This document shows, piece after piece, positions 10,552-21,800 of a DNA stretch of 64,000 nucleotides. The stretch comes from Hygrocybe punicea (taxonomy: Eukaryota > Basidiomycota > Agaricomycetes > Agaricales > Hygrophoraceae): positions 6,582,891 through 6,646,890 of the forward strand of contig OY744461.1 in assembly GCA_963556145.1 (NCBI GenBank), written 5' to 3'. A program made the translations under genes and the position numbers. Numbering within the stretch: the first letter of the stretch is position 1; each line of letters starts with the position of its first letter. A model generated the notes under the pieces. The model worked only from the letters and a program-made list of their open reading frames with translations, was not told where the DNA came from and made no database searches.

Positions 10552-12225
10552 ATGTCCCAACCATTGAACAAAATCACTGCCGAGAGGAACCAGCGTGCTT
10601 TGCTGGAATTAGCTACAAAACCTGGAAATGGCAAGCCCTGGGGGAAAACCGTCATCCCCATCTAGTCTGACACTTGTTCCAGATGTTTGCGCAGATTGCA
10701 AAGCTCGGTACCCCAGGTGGGCTTCGCATAACATCGGAATATTTATATGGTTCGTGTTTTTATATATCGCGTCGGACTTGTACTTTGATGAGGAATAGCG
10801 TCAATTGTGCCAGTATTCATCGCAAGATCGGAACTCATATTACGAAAGTGTGCGTTGGCCTGCAAATTCAATTCCATAGTCCACAACTTGTTGTTTAGGA
10901 AAAGTTTGACGCTCGACTCATGGAATAAAGAGCAAATCGAAGTAAGCATTCACATTACTTCGAAAATTTATTTATTTATTCTCATTCAACAACAACCTAA
11001 GAATATGAAACAGAACGGGAACCTCAAGTCAAACGAACTGTATAATCCCGACGAGATTCGTCACCCGCCACCCACGAATATGATAGAGTCAGAGAGGGAC
11101 AGTGAGCTTGAAAAATACATTAGAGGTTAGATATTCTCTTCTCTCATTTCCATTTTTCTGACTGTTCCCTTAGCCAAATACGAGTACAAGAAGTTTATTA
11201 ACCGACCTGTACTGGTCGCTTCCTATCTTGGACCTTCCAGATCTATTTCAGGGGATTTGTCTTCGCGTCCAAGGTCCACGCCAGTCAACGACACAGCTCC
11301 CTCGCCTTCATCATCGCATATTCCTCCATCAAATCTTCCTGAAAAACGATCTTCCGAGGCAGAATCGGCGGCCAAGACGCCAAGCTCGATTACACCAATT
11401 TCGCAATCACGACCACTATCACAACCTGTGTCATCTCATTCAACACTACCGGCTCGCAAGTCAAATAACGCCGTACGGGATGATCTTATTTCCTTACAGA
11501 CCTCTGATATCTCCAGTCTATCCCTCCCTCTGCAATACCAATCGAATGTTACGGCGACAATGCTGCCCGCGGAACATGGTGCCATTTCCAACCATAATCT
11601 ACGACCTCATTCGAATCCATACGTGGCCACTTGCGGCGGTTATGTGCAGTCCCCAACGATTGCTGCCAAAGCTTACCAAGGTGGCGGAACGGACATGCTC
11701 ACCGGGGCACCAGCAGGCATACCGCCTGGACACAGCCCATTTCAGCATACCCAATGGCAATCACAGCAGCCCGGGTCCCATCCTACCACGCCGACGCTCA
11801 TGCAAGCCGGTAGCAAGTACCCCGTCTCCTATGGTCAGATTTACACTCCCACCGGTTTACCTACGGGATTTGGGGAAAGCATCGGTATGGGAGGGGTGAC
11901 GACTGCGGTGTCTCTCCCCGCCCCGTCGTTCCCAAACCAAATTCCTGGCTATATACAGCAACCGTTGTCCTACACTCAGCTGCCTATCGCTTTCCAGCAA
12001 CAGGTATTCGGTCAACCGAATCAATCCTTCCAAACCCAATCTTTCCAGTCGCAACCGCTGTTGCAGCAACAGCCATTCCCTTTGCAGGCAAATTTTATGG
12101 CGTCATTTTCTCAACAACAGCAGGCTCAACAGATGCAAATGTTCGCTCAGACAAGTCAGTTTGGGGGCTGGCCTCGGGGGCAACAACAGGGTGGATATCC
12201 CGGCCATCAATGGGATGGAATCTAA
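10552..12225 (+). CDS. ArfGAP-domain protein (SMAP/Age2-type)
   Basis: Six phase-consistent exons: 10552-10630, 10683-10749, 10799-10849, 10899-10941, 11002-11125 and 11174-12225, giving 471 aa. Residues ~25-135 form the ArfGAP zinc finger, with CADC then CVNC spaced CX2C-X16-CX2C, followed by 'ASIHRKIGTHITKVKSLTLD'. 'ERDSELEKYIRAKYEYKKF' follows. ArfGAPs stimulate GTP hydrolysis by Arf and control COPI/clathrin vesicle traffic at Golgi and endosomes. The catalytic Arg is the one in 'IHRKIG'. After ~150 the protein is Ser/Pro-rich, then Gln-rich (FQQQ, QQQQAQQMQ) to the end, as in fungal Age2/SMAP homologues with disordered tails. Intron 1 uses a GC donor (GC-AG, 10631-10682). Looks intact and functional. 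Confidence 0.85.
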
Positions 12226-12376
12226 GTATTGTGGTGTTGGATTCAGGGTGCTCTTAGTCGTCACGGGGGACGTTTCGAGTCAGCTTTAATCTTGGATTCG
12301 ACATGGATCTATATATGCACATACGGTTTACCGTAATGCTGCAGTCCGATACAAACCAATATATATAGACCTCATA
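12226..12376. other. 3' flank of the ArfGAP gene
   Basis: Short intergenic segment leading into a dispersed repeat; nothing coding. Confidence 0.3.
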
Positions 12377-12480
12377 CCAGGTCACATGAACCATATAAGG
12401 TAATTCTACATAATATATGCATGAGTCATAGTCACATGTGACTACTCTTACTATATACAGAAATATCAGCTGTATAGGCA
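12377..12480. repeat. Opposite-strand copy of the 3.96-4.19 kb repeat
   Basis: The reverse complement of 3960-4100 matches here: CCATATAAGG, 'GAGTCATAGTCACATGTGAC', 'ACTATATA…GAAATATCAGC'. Similarity runs for about 100 bp with small gaps. Confidence 0.6.
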
Positions 12481-12591
12481 AAAATGGGCTCTACTCAGAT
12501 GATACACTCATAGTTTCACTTACAGCTGTTTGGGTATTCCTTGTCAGTAGCGTGGAATTTCGTCTAATTAGGAAAGTAGGGACTTAGTAGA

Positions 12592-12816
12592 ATGTTGACT
12601 GCTCTGGCTTATACCATGATGCCGCCCAAGAAAAAAATTCGCAAATCTGCTCAACTTGTCAGATCAAGCTTGCCAGTCCAAGTTGCAGCTGATACCTCTC
12701 AAGACGACCAGGAAGATGAGGCATCTAGTAACAGTGAATCTGATGCAGAGGGTCCTCGACCCTCTGAGGCCGTAAACTCAATATCTCACAAATTCGCTCG
12801 AACCCAACATCTCTAG
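12592..12816 (+). CDS. Small uncharacterised ORF, Lys-rich then acidic
   Basis: 74-residue frame; from Met10 it reads 'MPPKKKIRKSAQLVRS' followed by an Asp/Glu/Ser-rich segment. This charge pattern resembles the N-terminus of nuclear or TE-encoded proteins, but nothing conserved is recognised. Probably a remnant of an element. Confidence 0.2.
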   Translation: MLTALAYTMMPPKKKIRKSAQLVRSSLPVQVAADTSQDDQEDEASSNSESDAEGPRPSEAVNSISHKFARTQHL

Positions 12817-14190
12817 CGATCCACGCTTGAACCCAACATAACCCGATGCATACCGACTAGCACGGCCACTCACGTACCTGGTCGGTCCACCTCCTAAACT
12901 CATGGAATCCCAATTATTGCAGACGGATCTCATTGGACTCGATTCCCGACTTCAGACTTGCCTTATATACGCATCCTTTCGTCCTTTTGGAGATAGGTAT
13001 GAATCTTTAGATTGTTTTTGTGGATATTTACTTTCCCCTCCATTTTCCTGTCACCGTCGCCTCACAACCCACTTCTCATTTCCCCTTTTTATTCCTCTTT
13101 GTTCTCTCTCATCGGCTGAGGACTCTCGTCCGAATCTAGATAGAGATTTCTGTAGTATAAAAACGGTGCCCAAGCGCCATGTCAAAAAAAAGAAATCAGT
13201 TCCCCCATTTCCCCTCTCTAAGAATCAGTCTCTCAGTAAAATCCATCACACATATTACTCGTTGGTTTCCTCAACACTCTCCCCATCATTCTACCGTCTT
13301 TATCTCTGCATCCCTCATCACCCGATGATATGCTAATCGAGGTGCTGTGCACTAACAACAACACTCTTCGACTGGTCAGATTGCGAGTAAGTGAAGTGGA
13401 ATAACTTCTACGAGTCTCGCGACGATCACGATCAATAGTGCGACTTTGGTGATTAAAGTCGCGGCGACTAAAGAAGATCAACGTAAAGAACTACAGTTGG
13501 GGATGGTTGAATGTGAGGAAAGTAAAGTTGTATTGGTGTTCGAAAGGTATAACTGAGTGAGGAGACAGGAACGATGCGCTCTAGTTCGCTGTTTCTACAT
13601 GTAATCTAACAGCTATTTTATACAAAGATGGTCGGAGATCGGAGACGAAGTGAGAAAGTCATGTAAAGAAAGAAACCTAGTCTAATAGGGGTCGAAAGAA
13701 AGGACTGAGTATCAATCACATGTAAACGCAGCCAAAAGAGGTGGTGAAAGGAAGATGAGTATGATCCTGTAACAAAGGAAGAACAAAGGAGCTGGATGGA
13801 AGAAAGGGAATAGGTACTCTAAACGAGTTAGTGTATCTAAGATGAAACAGGGTATTACTGTTATGAAAGGCGAACTATTATGCGAGGGTCCAGGGCTAGA
13901 TCCGATTCGGGGGTTTCTCTATCTTGGTCCGCGATGTCGTCGGAGATGATCACGATATGATTGAGAAGTCGTACTAGTTGTCGCGAGCCATTGCGAAGTT
14001 GCAAGATGTCGGACTTGTTTTGGAAGGATAGTATAAATCTGTCCGATTCGTTGATTCGGTGGTCAGTGCATATGAGTGCGTATCACTGACACCTGACCCG
14101 CTGTACCCAACATCGTCGGCTTTGTCGGCTTAGACCGGTTTCGATAGTTATTAGTAGTATTACTCGGCAGCTTTTTACTATTAGTTTCTT
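12817..14190. other. 1.4 kb gene-free region, pyrimidine-rich then purine-rich
   Basis: The + strand is strongly pyrimidine-rich at ~13010-13340 and purine-rich at ~13480-13870. A GTATAAAAACGG box lies at ~13156. No domain-bearing ORF was found. LTR or DNA-element debris is likely, but no matching terminal repeats could be identified. Confidence 0.3.
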
Positions 14191-14278
14191 ATCATTTCTT
14201 TGAAGCTTGCTAAACTATTCCCTGTCACTTTTACGCTGACACCCACCAGGTTAGGATCTTTATTCCACAGCCACCCTG

Positions 14279-17195
14279 ACCTCGCCATTACACCGACAAT
14301 GATCTCCCGGATCGCCCTGATGCTCCCCTCCCTGTCATTGAAGCTGCAAACCCCAAAAAAAGATCTCACAACTCTGCTGCAGGTAGATCATCAATCCCTT
14401 TCATATTTCAGTGTCTTTGCTTACCTGTTGGTTTTTAGAAGCTGCTAACACAGAGCCTTCAGCTCCGAAGACAATCACATGTGTTTTTCCTCAATTTTTC
14501 ACCTATTCTGCTGACTACCCTGAAAAGTAAGTTCCCCACAGGATAATCACAGGTCCTGGTCCTTATTAACAAGTCTGGCATTAGAGTGCTTCTCACGTCA
14601 ATCAAATCACTTGGGAAACGTCCATGCCCACGTTGTCTTATTCAAAAGGATCAAATTGATGCTTTAGGTACAACAGCAGATAGGCAACAGCATAATAAAA
14701 CATGCAAAGATGACGCACATAGATGGAACAACATTAAGATGGTTCGTACATGGATTTTTGAAAAGGGGTACTCTCTTGTTGGAAAGGCTGTTGAGCGGGT
14801 ACTGGGAATGACATCATCTGTTCCTGTCCTGGTGAGATAACATATTTTGGTTATAATTCAACATACTGACGAGAGCCTTATTCAGAATGCTTTTTCTGCG
14901 GCTTTCTCAGGACTTGATTTCAACTTCTACACAATGTTCGTACCCGACTTACTTCATGAATTTGAGCTGGGCGTTTGGAAAGCAGTTTTCACACACCTTA
15001 TCTGGCTTCTTTATGCATCTGGAAATGATGCAATTCAGAATTTAAATCAACGGTATTTATTCTTTTCTTAAACGATGAGGATTCATATGCAACTAATGTT
15101 CCAACATGGCAAAAGGTTCCGGCAAGTACCCACATTTGGACGAACAACAATACGTCGCTTTAGTAAGAATGCATCTGCCATGAAGAAGCTGGCTGGTCGG
15201 GATTTTGAAGACTTGCTGCAGGTGTGGTTCTGTCGCCATTATGAGATTGTCCATTAATATGTACTTCCACAGTGCTCAATACCGGTTTTTGAGGGATTGC
15301 TGCCTTCACCTCACAATGAAATCGTTCTAGATTTGCTGTTCGTCCTTGCAATGTGGCATGCACATGCCAAGCTTCGCTTGCATACTGAGAAGACCCTTGC
15401 ATTATTTGATGCAACCACAACAGAACTCGGCCGGATTCTACGTGAATTTGTCAGCAAAACCTGCGCAGCATTCAACACGTGTGAGCTTCCACGAGAGGAG
15501 GCTGCACGAGGACGGCGTAATGCAGCAATGAGAGGGAAAGGATCATCGAAGGGAAAGGGAAAGGGAAAGGGAAAGGGAAAGGAAAATGCACGAAGCGAAC
15601 CAAAGGCCAAGACTTTCAACCTTTTTACGTACAAGTTGCATGCACTTGGTGACTATCTCATGGCAATCTGGTGTTATGGGACGACGGACAACTACAATAT
15701 GCAAGTGATATGTTCTGAATCAAATTATATGATCTCGCTGATCCCAGCTCAAGGGAGAGCTTGAACATCGACAAGTTAAACGTTTCTATGCACATACCAA
15801 CAAAGTTCAGTTCGAATGGCAGATCACCAAGCACCAGCATCGTGAGCGAATCTTACGGAAAATTCGCATCCGAAGCCAAGCAGCTGCAAGGGCAAAACTC
15901 AGAGCTGATGGTCCCTCAACCTCATCAAGCAAGAAACAGCGGTGCAACGCTGCTGTGCCATTTGAGGAGTCAGATCCACTGCCATATACAATGCCTACGG
16001 CCCACTACCATGTATCGGAGGCTATACGCCATGCTGAAAACATCACCGGCTGGCTCACAGCAAATCAAGGCGATCCAGCAACAACAGTGTGTAGATTGTC
16101 TCGTTGATATAATTGATTTTAATATGCCACTACAGGAGTTTCTGCCCCGACTCAAGGACCATATCCTGAGCCGCCTCTCAGGTACTAGTTTTGATGGTGA
16201 TGAGCAGACATTTTCAGATGATGAACGGGCCTCGGTGATCTTCGTCAACAACCGGTTATATCGACATAAGGTTCTCCGAATTAATTACACCACCTATGAT
16301 TTACGGCGCTCTCAAGATTCTCTTAATCCTCGCACTCATTCCGATGTAATGTTTTTGTCACACAAAGACCCAGATGATGACAATGATCCTCATCCCTATT
16401 GGTATGCTCGGATCATTGGTATCTTTCATGCCCAGGTGTGCCATGTTGGCCCAAATTCAAGATCACCAGAGACGCAGAAAATGGATTTTCTGTGGGTAAG
16501 GTGGTTTGGCCGAGACCTCACTCATCCGACAGGTTTTGAGGCAAGGCGGCTTCATCGCTTGGGATTTCTACCATCAAACACTATCGATGCATTTGGATTC
16601 CTGGATCCAAATGAGGTCGTTCGAGGTGTACACCTCATACCTGCATTTGCATATGGCCATACATCCGATCTCCTTGGGCCATCCATTGCTCGCCAGCCCA
16701 GCGAGAACGACGAGGATTGGGTGTATTACTATGTTTCTATATATGTGACTCACTTCCGACCCATCATCATGCTCACATGCCATATAAAGGTTTGTTGACC
16801 GCGACATGTTCATGCGGTACCTTGGCAGCAGCATTGGCCATAAATCGACATGGCCCTCATCAGACAGACAACAATCACAAGACCATGACGACGATCAGGT
16901 GCATGAAGACAACTTGGGAAATGACGACGAACCTGAGGATGGCCAAGCTTTCAATGACGCTGTCAAAGGGGGGGTAATTGAACTTGGAGACGATGATGAA
17001 GAAAACTACAATGAAAATTTAGATCAAGGTGATTCTGATGAAGAACACGACTATGGATATGTCAATGATGTAGACGTGGACAACGATGATGACGAAAATG
17101 GGGAAACAGATGAGGATGAGGACTTGGGACCAGAGGACGGTGAGGATAACTGGGAGGCCGATGAGTGGGAGGTTGAAGGGTATGCGCCGATGTAA
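14279..17195 (+). CDS. Basidiomycete CACTA/KDZ-type transposase, 5'-incomplete (copy 2)
   Basis: Multi-exon frame parallel to copy 1. Visible blocks in order: 'FPQFFTYSADYPEK', 'RPCPRCLIQKDQIDALG', 'VPDLLHEFELGVWKAVFTHL', 'VPTFGRTTIRRFSK', 'MKKLAGRDFEDLLQ', a Lys/Gly run (KGKGKGKGKGK at ~15555), 'KTFNLFTYKLHALGDY', 'FLPRLKDHILSRL', 'LRINYTTYDLRRSQDS', 'HPYWYARIIGIFHAQ', 'MDFLWVRWFGRD', 'RFVDRDMFMRYLG'. It ends in a long Asp/Glu tail at 17195. The 'CPRC' and 'HEFELG' blocks belong to the nuclease-like core of this transposase class. The expected long N-terminal part is not found upstream, so the copy seems truncated at its 5' end. The start given is approximate. Blocks downstream of 14450 show no stop. 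Confidence 0.6.
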
Positions 17196-17925
17196 CGTTC
17201 TCGTGATATGCTGTTCCCCCTTCTGCAATAGTGATTTCTCTTATGTACCAAAGATGCCCACCAATCCCATTCCATGTATTGTACTATGAACATGTTTATA
17301 CATGGGAAACTTCCACTATGTCGTCGCCTACTTTGCAAACTTGTGCCCAACATGGCCGGGACCTTACCCTGAGTTGACCATCTTACAACCCACCTTGCAA
17401 ACTCTCGGCAAAGATCCTGGATCCCTCCCAATCTCCACCCAGATCGCCATAGAATACCATGTTACGCCCAAGATGTTCACTGCCATCCCCGACCTTGAGA
17501 GGTGTGACCAACACGGCCGGAGATTACCGGTCCGACCTGCCAAGGTCTAGATATTGCACTTTTGCTGACGGTGCAGCGGATTACGACCCACATAGCTGCG
17601 TTTAGTTTCCGCACTGAGCATACATTATCTAGCGACCACAACACTATCGTCCACCCATCCCACGCAGTCCAATTCCTCTTGCAGACAACGACGTCTTCAT
17701 GTGAAATTACTCTAAATCGCGCGATCAGGTCGAACCTCGAACGTTCGACGATTGGATGAAACAATTTGGATGAAATATTTCGTATATAATTCGGTAACTC
17801 GTAACCACGATATAATTGCAATTGATCTTTTCTTAGGCAAGCCAACTATTAAAGCAAACCTCGTTATTACGACAAATAACAACATAAGGAACGGCGACAA
17901 ACCAATGCGTGCGGTTACGCGTTTG
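17196..17925. other. Gap between transposase copy 2 and the DUF899 gene
   Basis: Contains no recognised gene. It is the boundary between repeat-rich DNA and the gene-dense block, and serves as 3' flank for both convergent neighbours. Confidence 0.35.
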
Positions 17926-18633
17926 TTAATCTTTGTATTCGTCAGACCTTCGCACCCAAGCCATTCCCCACGGCAGACCCGCCTCGTCGCGCCCTTTCGG
18001 CGTCAGGTCAAGCCACTGGTAGGCGCCGTTGAGGATGTCCAGCCCTCGCGAGTAGCAAGAATACGTATGGAAAACGTTCCCTTGCTCGTCTTTCACAAAG
18101 ACGCTGATTCCAGGTGTTTCTGTGCCCCAAGGTTTCATCTCCTTGTAGTTGTACACGGCTTTCGTCGCAACCTGCTCCTCGCTAAAAGCCGTTTGCATAT
18201 CTGCCGGGAACTCATTCCTTGGGCCCGCTGAGACCCACTTGAACGTCCAGCCCATCCGTTCCTTGTATGACTGCAGCTTTTCGGACGGCGCGCGGGAGAC
18301 GGCCACAAAAGCGGTGTCTCTATGGGCAATGTGAACGTCGATACCGTTGAAGTTGTCTGCCCAGAAGGAGCAGCTCGGACAACCGGCGTCGTCCTTGGAT
18401 CGGAACATAAAATGATACACGATCAGTTGCGTCTTGTCACCAAACAACTGAGCAAGGGTCTCCTTTTGACCGTTGGGACCGTCAAATACGTATTCCTTGC
18501 TCACAGCCTCCCACGGCAGCTCGCGACGCTGCTTGCTCAGCTCGTCACGGAGACGAGTAAATTCCTTTTCTCTGGCAAGAAAGTCGACGCGAGCCTTGAT
18601 CCATTCCTCGTGTGGAACAATGAGAGGAGCCAT
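17926..18633 (-). CDS. DUF899 family thioredoxin-like protein
   Basis: Single long exon, ~235 aa, starting at the ATG of 'MAPLIVPHEEWIKARVDFLA' and ending '…WVRRSDEYKD'. DUF899 proteins have a thioredoxin fold. Seen here are 'YHFMF…GCPSCSFWADNF' (a CPSC-type segment at the expected position), 'HRDTAFVAVSRAP', 'MGWTFKWVS' and the C-terminal 'HTYSCYSRG'. The length equals the family norm. The exact reaction is unknown; a redox role is inferred from fold. The family is mainly bacterial and sporadic in fungi, so old horizontal transfer is possible. A good 3' splice site (CTTCCTTGCAG) lies directly before the ATG, so an upstream exon could extend the N-terminus. Its start is 182 bp from the divergent GH15 gene. 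Confidence 0.85.
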   Translation of the reverse strand: MAPLIVPHEEWIKARVDFLAREKEFTRLRDELSKQRRELPWEAVSKEYVFDGPNGQKETLAQLFGDKTQLIVYHFMFRSKDDAGCPSCSFWADNFNGIDVHIAHRDTAFVAVSRAPSEKLQSYKERMGWTFKWVSAGPRNEFPADMQTAFSEEQVATKAVYNYKEMKPWGTETPGISVFVKDEQGNVFHTYSCYSRGLDILNGAYQWLDLTPKGRDEAGLPWGMAWVRRSDEYKD

Positions 18634-18815
18634 CTGCAAGGAAGATCAGCAATCTAGGTATCAAGAATCGTCGATTAATGATCAATGACTTCGCTTGTCT
18701 GTATACCAGATTTCAGTTCCCCCTTGACAGAAGACACAAACGACTCGGAGAATCGGAGTTTCCATTTATTATATAATAAGTAAATAAGGTTGGCGGTGTC
18801 GAACTTCAAGTGAGC
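18634..18815. promoter_or_regulatory. Divergent 182-bp promoter region (DUF899 / GH15)
   Basis: Shared upstream region between two start codons. A TTTATTATATAATAAG segment (18763-18781) is the best TATA-like candidate. Part may instead be a 5' exon/intron of the DUF899 gene. Confidence 0.4.
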
Positions 18816-21800
18816 ATGAACATCCGTCATCCACAACAAGAAAGAGACTACATTCCCATCGCCGATCATGGGCTGTCAGTAATATTCATTCAGAATATTT
18901 AATTCTTACTGGCGTGCTGTGTAACATTTTAGAATCGGAAATCTAAGGACTGCTGCATTAGTGAGTCTCATTCCCATGGTCTAGTACGCTGAAGGACGTG
19001 TTGCCAGGTTAGCATCGACGGATCAAGTGTGTCACAGAAAATCAATTTCTCTCGTTACTGGAGGCTCAACCGTTGAAATTCTGTCCAGTCGAAAGTTATT
19101 GTGTACCAGACTTCGATTCGCCATCGGTCTTCGCTCGAATTCTAGACAAGGATAAGGTCTGCACGCCTCATCGCTCATGCACGCAATAAATATCCAACCA
19201 TACTTTAGGGGGGCCACTTTTCTATCACTCCGACAGTCGCCTTCTCTACGAGACAGAACTATCTCCCGAGTTCCAATGTACGCGTAGTATATATCCTGAT
19301 GTTTGTTGCTTCCCGCTTATTCCTAAATTTCAGGTACTTCAAACAAAGTTTGTAATATATCTTCTACGACTTGTCATGCTACTCAGTGACGCGTCTTCAG
19401 GTTCTTGAATGAAATGGGTGTCGTTAGCGTTACAGGTCAGCGGTTATTTTATATGTACGGGCAGGTCAAGTCTAATTCAGTCACAAGACTTCCTTCCTCG
19501 CCAGCCGTCCAATGAGACGACGAAACCGCTGCTCTCCTGGTTAATTCGCCGAATCGAGGTGACAGTTTGGCCTCTCCTTTGCTCTTTTATTGATATTCTG
19601 TAGGTTATCCGGGGCACCATGCCACTCCGTGTTGAGTGTGCCCCAGCATTCAACTACGCCCGTTCACCCCACACCGCGGAGATTGTTCGCGATGACAGCA
19701 TCCCCAATTCTTCTCAAATCAAAGTCTTTTTCAAATCCGAATCGCACAACCTCGATTTGCGTTATGTTTCTGAGAGCATTATGGACAACGTCCCAGTCCC
19801 GGACGTTGCACTGGAAATGCTTGACTTGACCAAGAAAGGACATCTGGGGTTATCAGCTTGTGCAAATTTAGAGCTTGTGGAGGGGCAGGCGGTGACGTTT
19901 GTGTTGAGGACACCACCATTAAAAGGCTCTCCCCCAAGGATAGAGCCAAATGAGCAGACGGCCGAGTCATTGGGTGTTTCGTGGGACAGTGGGTATTCCA
20001 CTGATTAGTCCTGGACCAACGTGATTAGTTTTCAGAATTACTTGATGGAGCCGGAAAACTCAGGGCTAAGGATGATCCGTTTCTAACAAAAGTAGGCTCG
20101 CCTCTAGCGCCGCACTCTCTTCCTGGTTAACATTGATATAGGCGCTGGTACACGCTCTCTTCAAGGTAAATATATTCCTTCTTTTCTCTGTTTATTTCAC
20201 TGGGAATGATATCACTTCTTTCCCAGGGTACTAATAGGTATTGGAACGCATGGATTCGAACATCAACGTATGAAGGTTCGTGGAAGGAAGCCGTTCATCG
20301 GAGCGCTTTGGCATTAAAACTTCTTATATACGAGCCAACGGGTGCGAACGGTTGTTTCTGCCCTCTCTGTTTTTCTGTGAAACTCGGGCCAATTTTGCAG
20401 GTGCTGTGGTGGCTAGTCCAACATTCAGTTTGCCTGAGTACATTGGAGGTACTAGAAATTGGTGGGTTGTATCAACCATGATTGAATCGAATATAAAATC
20501 GTCACGAAACAAACCTAGGGATTATCGGTGTGTTAGAATTTCGACTGCACACTTTTATTACCCGACTTCTATTCACACACAGAGCGTCGTGGATTCGCGA
20601 CTCTTCATTCACATTATATGCCTTGATTCGTCTTGGCTTCACGACTGAGGCGAACGGTACGATTTCCTTTTTTTGTGATGGACATGCACGATGATGGTCC
20701 TTTGTTTTCATCTTGCTGAAGCATATATGGAGTTCATATTTGAGCGGTTGAAGCACAAGAACCCTGATGGGTCCCTCCAGATCATGTATAGTATTCACGG
20801 CAAGTTCATCTTTTGGCATGATATTGCGTGATTGATACTTTCTGTGGTATGTAGGCAGCAAAGATCTTCCAGAGATTGAATTGACTCACCTTGATGGCCA
20901 TAAAGGGTCGAAACCTGTTAGGTCAGTTGGTGTTTGTATCCCATATCTTGATGATGACGTGGACGTGGTGTAGGATTGGAAATGGGGCAGCAGATCATCT
21001 TCAGCTGGTAGTGCAGATTTTCACAAAAAGGGATCGCTGCTAATCCTGATAGTTCTAAAGGATATTTACGGAGAACTGTAAACCTTGTGTAAGTCAATGT
21101 GAATTTGACTTCACGTTTTTATGCTCAGCTAATGTGCTCCTCAGTGTATTCTTGAATTCCTTCTAGTACTGAGAGTCCCTGTGCCGTAGTTTGGATTGTA
21201 TATACTTGGGCCAGAAGGTGAAGATCGCACCCCCTGAGTTCATGTTCATGCTTCTGATGAGCTCTTCAGTTCGGAAAACCGCTGGTATGCTGACAAGTCG
21301 ATATATAAGTTCCAGAAGTTCTAATAACCGGCGCTACAGTCATATGATATATGGTTGGTGAATGGAAAACTGCATCAACACTATTTACTCATTATTGTTG
21401 TTCCTGACAGGGTTGCCGTCCGTGGGCTGTAAGTTTTTCAATCAAGCATGCTGGCAAAATACTAATGAGCATGTTGCGTAGTGTTGATTGTGGGTTCCTG
21501 TGTCTCAATGCTTATTGCTTTGATGCCAATAACAATCAACAGATGTCGTTGCAAATTACAACAAGCCCGACTTGTAAATCAATACTTCACTGGCCGTTTC
21601 TTCACTCTTATTGATACACGCCATTTCTTTTAGATCAATCTGGTCAGTCAGAGAAGACAAGCAACTCTTCGATGACTTCTCTCATTTCACTCTTGTCTTG
21701 GCGTAGGGAGGTCCGAAACAAGAAGCGGCACTTTACTGTAAGTTTTTTTGCTGGCTTTTGAATAAAGCTGACGTTGCGTTCTCAGTACTCCAAGGTTCGT

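Noticed and set aside
13000..13480. Possible solo LTR at the pyrimidine/purine switch
   Set aside because: A TATA-like box is present, but no partner repeat, terminal dinucleotides or target duplication were found.
18660..18900. Small minus-strand ORF overlapping the GH15 start
   Set aside because: Runs antisense through exon 1 of GH15 and the divergent promoter; no domain.
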